Origin: Phycisphaerae bacterium
GTDB taxonomy: Bacteria; Planctomycetota; Phycisphaerae; UBA1845; UTPLA1
DNA: 26,359 nucleotides
Assembly (NCBI GenBank): GCA_016935885.1
Contig: JAFGQA010000119.1
Span: 1 to 26,359, forward strand
Reading direction: 5' to 3'
Of this stretch, positions 7,059 to 14,096 are shown piece by piece. Position 1 is the stretch's first letter, and each line of letters starts with the position of its first letter. A program made the translations under genes and the position numbers. The notes below the pieces were generated by a model. That model was not told the DNA's origin. It made no database searches and was given only the letters and a program-made list of their open reading frames with translations.

Positions 7059-8765
7059 ATGGGACTGACGTCTTCATTGAGTATCGGTCGAACGGCGCTG
7101 ACGGCGTATCAGGCGGCATTGGCGGTGGTGGGCAACAACATCGCCAACGCGGCGACGCCGGGCTTCTCCCGCATCAGTCCGGATCTGTCGGGCATTCCCG
7201 GCCCGGCATCGAGGGCCGGCCAGGTTGGCAGCGGCGTGCAGCTCTCCTCGGTCAGGCGAAACGTCAACGAGGCGCTCCAGGCGCGGTTGCGGTCGGCCAT
7301 GTCCGACAAGGAATCGGGATCGGCCAGGCAGTTGAGCCTGGACCGCGTCGAGGGGATCTTCAATCCGCTGGGCGATATGAACCTGGATTCGCTGTTGGGC
7401 GAGTTCTTCGCCGCCTTGGGCGAGTTGCAGAACACGCCGGAGAACCTCGCAACGCGTGGCATCGTGATCACCGCGGCCGACGCGCTGTGCGAGAGGATCC
7501 GCGGCATACACGGCGACTTGGTAGATCTGCAAAGGGACCTGAACGCCGAAATCGAGGAGGCCACCCGCCAGGCCGACGAACTGACGACCCGGATTGCCGA
7601 ACTCAACATCGAGATTACGACGGCGGAATCAGCGAGTGGTGGGCCGGCGGCGGCCCTCCGAGACCAGCGTGATCAACTTCTCGGCGAGCTGTCCGAGTTG
7701 TTCGGAATCACGGTTCGGGAGCAGCCGTCGGGCGCGGTCAACGTCTACGTCGGTAACGACGCGGTCGTCCAGTTCGGCCAGTCGTTCGGCCTGAAGACGG
7801 AGACGGAACTTAACGATGACGGGATTGGCGTGGCCGTGGTTCGACTCAAGCTCAATGACGGGCCGATCACGGCGACGAGCGGCCTGGTCGAGGGCTTGAT
7901 CACCGCCCGTGACACCCATCTTGGCACGCAGTTTTCGCGGTTGGATACGCTTGCCGCCGCCTTGATCCGCGAAGTCAACAACGTTCACGCCAGCGGCAAG
8001 GGGCTTGAGGGTTTTTCCGAGCTGACCTCGCTCACGGCGGTCCTCGACCAGACGTTGGCGCTGTCGGACGCAGACAACGGTATCGAGTTCCCGCCCCACA
8101 CCGGGTCGTTCTTCATTGACGTCAAGGATACGGTCACCGGGACGGTGGTTCGCACACAGATCAACATCGACCTGGACGGCATCGGGACGGACTCGACGCT
8201 GAACTCGGTCGCGGCGGACATTACGGCCAATGTGGCGGGCGTGACCGCAACGGTCCTGGCGGACGGTCGGCTGCAACTGACAGCGGCCAGCGGGTCGGAG
8301 TTTACCTTTGCGGGCGACACGTCCGGCTTCCTGGCTGCCATGGGCATGAACGCCTTCTTCTCCGGCACAGACAGCAGCGACATCGCGGTCAACCCGCTGA
8401 TTGCGAACAGCCCGGCGCTGCTCGCCGCGGCGCAGTCGGATCTTGCCGGTGATGGAAGCAATGCCACCGCCTTGGCATCCCTGCAGACGCAGGCCGTTAA
8501 CAGCCTCGGCGGGATGTCCGTGAACGAATACTACACGACGACCATGGCGGGCCTTGCCGTGAGTCTGTCCAGCGCGCGGAGCTCTCACGAAGCGAGCACG
8601 ATCATCTTCGATTCGCTGACCGTACAGCGGGAGTCGCTCTCAGGCGTGAGCCTGGACGAGGAAGCCATCGCAATGGTCTCGTATCAGAGGGCGTATCAAG
8701 GTGCCGCGCGGTTTCTGAACGTTGTGGACGAGATGATGCAGACATTGCTGACTTTGATTCGGTAG
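7059..8765 (+). CDS. flgK: flagellar hook-associated protein 1 FlgK
   Basis: FlgK forms the first junction ring between hook and filament. The 568-residue protein has the axial N-terminal signature ALTAYQAALAVVGNNIANAA followed by TPGFSR (residues about 12-37). A long coiled-coil segment covers residues 145-205. The C-terminus has GVSLDEEAIAMVSYQRAYQG followed by AARFLNVVDEMMQTLL, which is diagnostic. A beta-rich insert around residues 340-445 (including TGTVVRTQINIDLDGIGTDS) resembles the flagellin hook IN repeats of flgL. It starts 4 bp after flgN. Confidence 0.95.
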   Translation: MGLTSSLSIGRTALTAYQAALAVVGNNIANAATPGFSRISPDLSGIPGPASRAGQVGSGVQLSSVRRNVNEALQARLRSAMSDKESGSARQLSLDRVEGIFNPLGDMNLDSLLGEFFAALGELQNTPENLATRGIVITAADALCERIRGIHGDLVDLQRDLNAEIEEATRQADELTTRIAELNIEITTAESASGGPAAALRDQRDQLLGELSELFGITVREQPSGAVNVYVGNDAVVQFGQSFGLKTETELNDDGIGVAVVRLKLNDGPITATSGLVEGLITARDTHLGTQFSRLDTLAAALIREVNNVHASGKGLEGFSELTSLTAVLDQTLALSDADNGIEFPPHTGSFFIDVKDTVTGTVVRTQINIDLDGIGTDSTLNSVAADITANVAGVTATVLADGRLQLTAASGSEFTFAGDTSGFLAAMGMNAFFSGTDSSDIAVNPLIANSPALLAAAQSDLAGDGSNATALASLQTQAVNSLGGMSVNEYYTTTMAGLAVSLSSARSSHEASTIIFDSLTVQRESLSGVSLDEEAIAMVSYQRAYQGAARFLNVVDEMMQTLLTLIR

Positions 8766-8809
8766 GTCTGTGACCTTCGCGGCCGTCGCCGCGGGGTAGG
8801 ACGACGACA

Positions 8810-10750
8810 ATGGCGATTACGACAGGCAATCTGTCACGCGTCTCGAATAGCCTGCAGGTGTTCACGACGCTGTCCCATCTCCGGGAGAACGCGCTGAGGC
8901 TGTTTCAGGAGGAGCAGCACATCGCCACGGGGCAGCGGTTGCTGTCCATCAGCGACGACCCGATCGCCGCGGAGAAGATCACCAGGCTGAGCCAGTCCCT
9001 GGAAGGCCAGGAGCAGATCCTTGCCAACTTGCGACACGCCGACAGCCAGCTTGCGGCGGCCGACTCCGCCATCAGCGAAATCAGTGACCTGCTGATCGAC
9101 GCGGCACGCGTCGCCGGCGAGCAGGCCGGCAGCACTCAGAGCGCGGACGAACGTGACGCCAGTGCCATCGTCATCGAGGGCATCATCGACCGGTTGAAGG
9201 ACATCGGCAATCGCCAGTTCCAGGGCTTGTACCTGTTCGGCGGGCGCGACGTGAAACACGCGCCGGTCGACAGCGATTTGGGCCGCGTCACCTGCGTCGG
9301 AGACACTGGCCAGCGCACGACGCTGGTCGATCCAGGATGCGCGCAGGCGTTCAACACAACTGTCGCGGAGGTACTCAATCTGCGGGAGGATGTCACCGGC
9401 GGGTATGCCGGTTTCGACGTCCAGCTTGCAGCCGATGTACGCCTCAGCGAACTGGACGGCGCACTCGGCGCTGGCATTCGATTGGGCAACATCTCGGTGA
9501 CCGAGGTCGGTCCCGCCACCACCTTCCAGGTTGATTTCACCGGCGCCGAGACGGTCGAGGACCTGATTGCGAGATTCAACGACGCGTCCGCCGCGGCCGG
9601 CAGTTCGCTGACGCTCGGGATCAATCCGGGCGACGGGGCCACGCTACAGATCACCTCGGGCCTGGGCAACGGGATCGAAGTGAGCGAAGTCGGCAACGGC
9701 ACCGCGGCGGCCGATTTGGGCATCGCGAAGAGCGTCGGGGCGGGATTGGATCTTGACGGCGACAATCTCAATCGCCGCGTGACGTTGACGACGCGGCTCA
9801 GCGACCTTGCCGCCGGTGGCGTGGCGTTGACCAACGGCGTTGTCATCACAAACGGCCAACGAACCGCCACGGTCACCTTCACCGGCGCCACGACGGTCCA
9901 AGATGTTCTGAACAGCCTGAACACGGCCGGCGTGGGCATCCGGGCCTCCATCAACGGCGATGCGGACGGCATCGAGATCGAGAACCTCGTTGCCGGCATG
10001 GCGTTGGTCGTCGGTGAGAACGGCGGCACGGATGCCGAGACCCTCGGTATTCGAACGCTCGATTCGAGCGTCTCGCTTTCTCGCCTCAACGGGTATCGTG
10101 GTATTCATCCGATCGAGGGGCAGAATGACATCAAGATCACGGACGCGCTCGGTGTCGCGTTTGAGGTGGATCTGAGCAGCGCTCAAACGGTGGCCGACGT
10201 GATCGACGCCATCGAGGCGGCCGCCGCCTTGGCTGGGGGGTCGATATCTGTTGGGACTTCCCAAGGTGGAGCGGGCCTTCGCCTGACTGGGCCTGGCGGC
10301 GGTTTGATCACGGTCGAGCGTGTGGGACTTTCGCCGGTGGCCACGGAGTTGGGCATCGAGAAGACCGGCGCGGCTCCCGGCGTGCTGGAGGGCGACAACG
10401 TCGGGCAGTTCTACCAGACGGGCGTGTTCAGCGCGTTGTATCGGTTGCGCGATGCCCTTCTGGCGGATGATTCGTCGGAGATCACGGAGGCGGGGTCGCA
10501 GATCAACGAGTCGCAGACGCACGTGGTTACCGAGGCGGGGAAGGTTGGTGCCCGATCTCGGTCCATGCGTGCCAGAATGGATCAAACGGAAGACGCAGTC
10601 GTGGCGACAACGGTGTTGTTGTCTGAACTTCGGGACGTGGATTTTACAGAGGCGGTGACCAAGTTTCAGGCGGCCCAGACGGCCTTGCAGGCGAGTCTGT
10701 TGACTGCGTCGCAATCATTGAATCTGTCGCTGATGGACTTCCTGGGATGA
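8810..10750 (+). CDS. flgL: flagellar hook-associated protein 3 FlgL, with three hook_IN-like repeats
   Basis: FlgL is the junction protein on which the filament is built. The N-terminal D0/D1 helices (residues 1-145, with HIATGQRLLSISDDPIAAEK and LYLFGGRD) and the C-terminal helix (VDFTEAVTKFQAAQTALQAS then LLTASQSLNL) are clear. Between them, residues about 211-319, 329-425 and 424-530 form three homologous modules. Each has an 'LS-L-G...I-ITD/N' start, an 'FTGA-TV-D-I' middle and an 'LGI' end, consistent with flagellin hook IN motifs. At 646 residues it is about twice the common FlgL length. ATG 8810 follows flgK by 44 bp. Confidence 0.92.
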   Translation: MAITTGNLSRVSNSLQVFTTLSHLRENALRLFQEEQHIATGQRLLSISDDPIAAEKITRLSQSLEGQEQILANLRHADSQLAAADSAISEISDLLIDAARVAGEQAGSTQSADERDASAIVIEGIIDRLKDIGNRQFQGLYLFGGRDVKHAPVDSDLGRVTCVGDTGQRTTLVDPGCAQAFNTTVAEVLNLREDVTGGYAGFDVQLAADVRLSELDGALGAGIRLGNISVTEVGPATTFQVDFTGAETVEDLIARFNDASAAAGSSLTLGINPGDGATLQITSGLGNGIEVSEVGNGTAAADLGIAKSVGAGLDLDGDNLNRRVTLTTRLSDLAAGGVALTNGVVITNGQRTATVTFTGATTVQDVLNSLNTAGVGIRASINGDADGIEIENLVAGMALVVGENGGTDAETLGIRTLDSSVSLSRLNGYRGIHPIEGQNDIKITDALGVAFEVDLSSAQTVADVIDAIEAAAALAGGSISVGTSQGGAGLRLTGPGGGLITVERVGLSPVATELGIEKTGAAPGVLEGDNVGQFYQTGVFSALYRLRDALLADDSSEITEAGSQINESQTHVVTEAGKVGARSRSMRARMDQTEDAVVATTVLLSELRDVDFTEAVTKFQAAQTALQASLLTASQSLNLSLMDFLG

Positions 10751-10870
10751 ATGGATGTGTCGCAGGCTGCGGCGGGTTCTTGACGGGAGGATCGTAGCTC
10801 GGACGCGGGTGTCGAGTCAGCGGTCAAAACAGAGAGTGGGTCGCGAGCGAGCGGCCGGGAGTTAAGCGTC

Positions 10871-11323
10871 ATGATTATCGAGACTTCGCGGTTCGGCGGA
10901 ATCGAGGTGGACGATCAACGATTCTTGAATTTCCCCAAGGGTCTTCTCGGTTTCCCTGACGACCGGGAATACGCGCTGATTCAAACGGGGGAAAACAGCG
11001 CGTTCTATTGGATGCAGGCGGTGCACCGGCCTGAACTGGCGTTCGTGGTTTGTGACCCTCGCATGTTCGTGATGGACTACCGTGTGGCCATCAAGGCCGA
11101 GGACCTGACCCATATCGGGCTGGCGGACACGAACGGCTCGCAGGTGTTCGTGATCGTCAACAAAGTGGACGACATGCTGACCGGCAACCTGCAGGGACCG
11201 CTTGTCATCAACGTGGCGACGCGCGTCGGCAAGCAGCTGGTGCTGTCCGACAAGCGCCACTCGACACGCCACCCGTTGATGAGGCTTCCCGTGGAGCAGA
11301 AGGTGGTCAGCAGAACCGCCTAG
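10871..11323 (+). CDS. fliW: flagellar assembly factor FliW
   Basis: FliW binds flagellin in the cytoplasm and antagonises CsrA, coupling flagellin translation to secretion. This 150-residue protein has the family's opening (a short strand followed by FPKGLLGFPDDREYALIQ), a central FYWMQAVHRPELAFVVCDP segment and a NLQGPLVINVATRVGKQLVL segment near the C-terminus. GGGAG lies upstream of ATG 10871. Its neighbours csrA and flagellin complete the known three-node module. The 120-bp gap from flgL shows no obvious promoter. Confidence 0.95.
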   Translation: MIIETSRFGGIEVDDQRFLNFPKGLLGFPDDREYALIQTGENSAFYWMQAVHRPELAFVVCDPRMFVMDYRVAIKAEDLTHIGLADTNGSQVFVIVNKVDDMLTGNLQGPLVINVATRVGKQLVLSDKRHSTRHPLMRLPVEQKVVSRTA

Positions 11324-11387
11324 GACCAGAGACTAGAATCCAAGAGCAAGAGCCTGGAGACAGATGGCGGAATGGATGTCCAGAAAC

Positions 11388-11420
11388 CAGTATCTAGCAT
11401 CTAGTTTCTAGTATCTAGCT
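11388..11420 (+). repeat. short-word tandem repeat (TATCTAG / TTTCTAG variants)
   Basis: Degenerate repeats of the word (T/C)ATCTAG, together with TTTCTAG, run directly into the csrA ribosome-binding site (GGGAGG at 11421). A related scrambled stretch (AGAGACTAGAATCCAAGAGC) lies at 11328-11347. The repeat therefore forms much of the csrA leader. Confidence 0.7.
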
Positions 11421-11438
11421 GGGAGGTGCCAAGGATGT
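11421..11438 (+). promoter_or_regulatory. csrA ribosome-binding site with candidate CsrA autoregulatory site
   Basis: GGGAGG (11421-11426) is an 8-nt-spaced ribosome-binding site for ATG 11435. CAAGGATGT (11430-11438) overlaps the start codon and matches the core CARGGAUGU of the CsrA SELEX consensus at all nine positions. Two GGA triplets (11422-11424 and 11433-11435) lie within 20 nt, the arrangement expected for a CsrA dimer binding its own message. Binding is inferred. Confidence 0.5.
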
Positions 11439-11704
11439 TGGTGCTATCGCGTCAACGAGACGAGACGATCATGATCGGCGACGACGTCGAGATCACGATC
11501 GTAGACATTCGGGGCGACAAGGTGCGCCTCGGCATTACGGCGCCGACCCACATTCCCGTGCATCGTAAAGAAGTTTACGACGCAATCCAACGGGAAAACC
11601 GGGCCGCCGCGAAGATGAAACCCGAGGACCTGCCACCGAGCAGCGGCACCACTGGCAAGGAGCCACCGACGCGTCGGAGCCCTCGCGGACCGCAGAAAGG
11701 CTAG
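11435..11704 (+). CDS. csrA: carbon storage/translational regulator CsrA
   Basis: CsrA is a dimeric RNA-binding protein that blocks ribosome access at GGA motifs. The sequence opens [20 protein letters not shown], continues with VRLGITAP and has the RNA-binding [14 protein letters not shown] segment, all canonical. ATG 11435 is chosen over the in-frame GTG 11426 because the protein then begins exactly MLVLSR and has an ideal GGGAGG site. The 89-residue protein has a Pro/Arg/Lys-rich tail of about 30 residues beyond the usual 60. Its position between fliW and flagellin marks it as the FliW-controlled repressor of flagellin translation. Confidence 0.96.
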   Translation: MLVLSRQRDETIMIGDDVEITIVDIRGDKVRLGITAPTHIPVHRKEVYDAIQRENRAAAKMKPEDLPPSSGTTGKEPPTRRSPRGPQKG

Positions 11705-11782
11705 GCATGGCGACCGCCGCCGTCCGTTGGGCCATCTGGACTGCGGCGCTGACTTCCGTGCGGTGCATCATGGCGCCGCAAG

Positions 11783-11800
11783 ACAATCATGGAGGATTGT
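11783..11800 (+). promoter_or_regulatory. CsrA-type hairpin enclosing the flagellin ribosome-binding site
   Basis: ACAATC (11783-11788) pairs perfectly with GATTGT (11795-11800) around the hexaloop ATGGAG (11789-11794), which places GGA in the loop. GGAGG (11791-11795) is also the Shine-Dalgarno sequence for ATG 11804. A GGA-in-loop hairpin over the ribosome-binding site is the preferred CsrA target. With fliW and csrA directly upstream, it fits direct repression of flagellin translation. Confidence 0.7.
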
Positions 11801-11803
11801 GAC

Positions 11804-13243
11804 ATGGCTCGCATTAACACGAACACTGCCGCGATCATCGCCGGACGCCAACTGAGACGCTCGCACGAGGCGCTCAGCGTCTCCCTGGAACGTCTCTCGA
11901 GTGGGCTGCGGATCAACCGCGGGGCCGACGATCCAGCGGGCCTCATCGTCTCGGAGAGTCTGCGCGCGGAGATGGAGAGCGCTCGGCAGGCGATTGCCAA
12001 CTCCCAGCGTGCCGCAAACGTCATCTCCACCACGGAGGGCGCGCTCAACGAAGTCGCTTCGCTCCTCAATGACATCCAGAGCAAGATCATCGAGGCCGCC
12101 AACGTCGGCGCCGTCTCCGACGACGAAATCCGCGCGAATCAGATCCAAATCGATTCCGCCATCGAGTCCATCACCCGGATTGCGAACACCACGACCTTCG
12201 CCGGTCGGAAGCTCCTCAACGGCTCGTTGGGCTACATCACCAGCGGAATCAACAAGACCGAGATCACCGACGTGCGAATCAACGGCGTCTCCTTCGGAAC
12301 GGCCAGCTTCGTGCCCGTCACGATCAACGTCATCCAGTCCGCTCAACACGCCCAGTTGGAATTCCGCAACAGCTCCATTTCCCAGGACGTGACGCTGGAG
12401 ATCTCAGGCCCTGTCGGCGTGACCACCTTGCCCCTGATGTCGGGCACGACGGCAACCGAGATCAAGGCGGCGATCAATCAGGTCAGTGATGCCACCGGCG
12501 TCAGCGCGTCCTTCATCAATGCGGGCAACCCCGCCAGCGGCGTGACGCTGACGACCACTGCCTACGGAAGTGACGCCTTCGTCCAGGTGGCCGAGCTCGG
12601 CGACGCCCACAACGTGTTCGTCACATGGAACGCCGACGACGAGGACGTCGATCGCGACATCGGACGCAACACAACTGCCACCGTTAACGGTGCCCTGGCC
12701 CTCAGCAAAGGGTTGGACCTGTTTCTGAACACCACCGGCCTGAGCGTCGAACTGCGAATCCAGGAAGCGTTCAACGCGCCGGGCTCGACCTCCTTCGCCA
12801 TCGCCGGCGGCGGCGCGACCTTCCAGCTCGGTCCCGGTGTCGACTCCAATCAGCAGGTGAATATCGGCGTGCCGTCCACGGCCGCGTCGAACCTGGGCAG
12901 CGCGGAGGTCGGATTCCTCGCGGAGGTCGCCACGACGGGGCAGTACGCCCTGACCGAGGGCGGGGCGAGCCAGGCCGCGCTGATCGTTGAGAAGGCGATT
13001 CGCCAGGTTGCCGTCCTGCGGGGCCGCCTGGGCGCGTTCGAGAAGAACACACTCGACACGAACATCCAGCAGTTAATGGTCACCCTGGAGAACCTCACCT
13101 CCTCCGAATCCAGCATCCGCGACCTGGACTTCGCCCAGGAGACGAGCAACCTGACGCGCAACCAGATTCTGGTCAGCGCCGGAACCAGCGTCCTGGCGAT
13201 CGCCAACCAGACGCCTCAGGCGGTCCTGGCCTTGCTGCAATAG
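11804..13243 (+). CDS. fliC: flagellin
   Basis: This 479-residue protein is the filament subunit. The N-terminal D0/D1 region (residues 1-150) opens MARINTN and contains LSVSLERLSSGLRINRGADD followed by PAGLIVSESL. The C-terminus contains SSIRDLDFAQETSNLTRNQI then LVSAGTSVLAIANQTPQAVL, both diagnostic. The beta-rich centre (about 150-360) contains a hook IN-like segment (QHAQLEFRNSSISQDVTLEI). ATG 11804 is chosen over 11789 because GGAGG lies 8 nt upstream and the usual flagellin start results. Translation is probably controlled by CsrA/FliW. It is the last gene of the cluster, and repeats follow. Confidence 0.96.
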   Translation: MARINTNTAAIIAGRQLRRSHEALSVSLERLSSGLRINRGADDPAGLIVSESLRAEMESARQAIANSQRAANVISTTEGALNEVASLLNDIQSKIIEAANVGAVSDDEIRANQIQIDSAIESITRIANTTTFAGRKLLNGSLGYITSGINKTEITDVRINGVSFGTASFVPVTINVIQSAQHAQLEFRNSSISQDVTLEISGPVGVTTLPLMSGTTATEIKAAINQVSDATGVSASFINAGNPASGVTLTTTAYGSDAFVQVAELGDAHNVFVTWNADDEDVDRDIGRNTTATVNGALALSKGLDLFLNTTGLSVELRIQEAFNAPGSTSFAIAGGGATFQLGPGVDSNQQVNIGVPSTAASNLGSAEVGFLAEVATTGQYALTEGGASQAALIVEKAIRQVAVLRGRLGAFEKNTLDTNIQQLMVTLENLTSSESSIRDLDFAQETSNLTRNQILVSAGTSVLAIANQTPQAVLALLQ

Positions 13244-13428
13244 TGCAACGGTGCAATGGCAGATCAACCGTCAGCGACAGGTTCCTTCCCGGTTCTCCGC
13301 GCCAGTTCCCACCGGCCAAAGCCCGGATCGGGCCGCGCGCAGCACCACCACGGACGCATCCCGATTGCCAGATGTCATGTGAGCGTAGCTCGCCGTTTGG
13401 CAGACATAGCGCACCTCGGGCGGGTGGG

Positions 13429-13505
13429 TGGCACTGGCAGCTTGCCTGCCAGTGTGTATGCCCTATGCGCCCACTGGAGAGACCGCACGGGCGGGCAAGC
13501 CGGCG
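13429..13505 (+). repeat. GC-hairpin interspersed repeat, copy 1
   Basis: Two hairpins, CACTGGCAG/CTGCCAGTG and CACGGGCGG(GCAAG)CC, flank the conserved spacer CCCACTGGAGAGACCGC. Matching copies are at 13906-13997 in the same orientation and 24524-24629 inverted. This copy lacks the final CCCGTGGCACCC part. Confidence 0.75.
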
Positions 13506-13525
13506 TACGCGTTCGGTTGAGTGGC

Positions 13526-13912
13526 ATGGGTAAGCGGAGCCGCCAGCGGCGGCGGAGCTTACCCGTGGGCAGATACGCTGGGCCGAGAATCCTTCTCGGC
13601 CCGCTGTGTCGAGCTGTGGGAGAGGATTCCCCCTGGGAGTGGATGCGAGAAGGGATTCTCGCACGAGCGGAAGTGGATGCGAGAAGGGATTCGAGCCTGG
13701 GCCGAGAATCCCTTCTCGGCTCGTTGTGTCGAGCTGTGGGAGAGGATTCCCCCTGGAAGTGGATGCGAGAAGGGATTCTCGCACCAGCGATTCTCGCACC
13801 AGCGACCGTTGGCATCCATTCCAGCCTGTTCTCACGGGTAATGAACCACCCGCCCCAGTGGGGCGTTTCGTTCGTTGCCTATGCCACCCCGTTTGAACGC
13901 CGAACACACGCT
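13526..13912 (+). repeat. composite palindromic repeat, copy split by nested array
   Basis: The left piece (13526-13570) and right piece (13811-13912) together match the continuous copy at 220-360. The join falls between CCCGTGGGC and the CCATYCCARCCTGTTCTCAC segment. Between them lies 13571-13810. The large hairpin of the intact copy is here mutated and imperfect. Confidence 0.7.
13571..13810 (+). repeat. 119-bp tandem repeat of hairpin units
   Basis: Unit 1 begins at 13579 and unit 2 at 13698, a period of 119 bp with few differences. Each carries a CCGAGAAT...TTCTCGG hairpin (10-bp perfect stem at 13580-13602 in unit 1), the shared GAGAGGATTCCCCCTGG block, and a second hairpin TGCGAGAAGGGATTCTCGCA. 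The core CGAGAAGGGATTCTCG followed by CCAGC also occurs in both MITE copies. Confidence 0.85.
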
Positions 13913-13997
13913 TGCCAGCCATGTATATGCCCCATGGGCCCATTGGAGAGAACGCACGGGCGGGCAAGCCGCCCGTGGCACCCGGAATCGAATGCTG
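13906..13997 (+). repeat. GC-hairpin interspersed repeat, copy 2
   Basis: Same order as copy 1: CTTGCCAGCCATGTATATGC, CCCATTGGAGAGAACGCACG, then the stem CACGGGCGG-GCAAG-CCGCCCGTG, then GGCACCC and an AATCGAATGC tail. The tail matches the inverted copy at 24524-24629, so this is the most complete plus-strand copy. Confidence 0.8.
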
Positions 13998-14096
13998 CCG
14001 AAAGTGTCACCGCCCCCTTTGCGATAGGCCCAAGCTGGAGGTGTCGCCGGAACCGTGGAGCAAGCCTATGATGGGGCGGAACGCGGTGCGGCGAGC

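Larger units (their letters stand above)
13244..14096. other. gene-free repeat island between flagellin and methyltransferase
   Basis: About 850 bp without a convincing gene; the long open frames in both directions are formed by GC-rich palindromes. It contains a GC-hairpin repeat twice (13429-13505 and 13906-13997), a composite repeat split into 13526-13570 and 13811-13912, and the hairpin array that splits it (13571-13810). No clear terminator after flagellin is seen; GCCCGGATCGGGC near 13321 is a weak stem without a T-run. Confidence 0.75.

Noticed and set aside
11789..11791. In-frame ATG at 11789 as the flagellin start
   Set aside because: It lies in the loop of the ribosome-binding-site hairpin and has no ribosome-binding site of its own; ATG 11804 gives the canonical MARINTN start.
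13429..13997. CRISPR array from repeated palindromes
   Set aside because: The units differ in length and lack unique spacers of constant size, and there are no cas genes.
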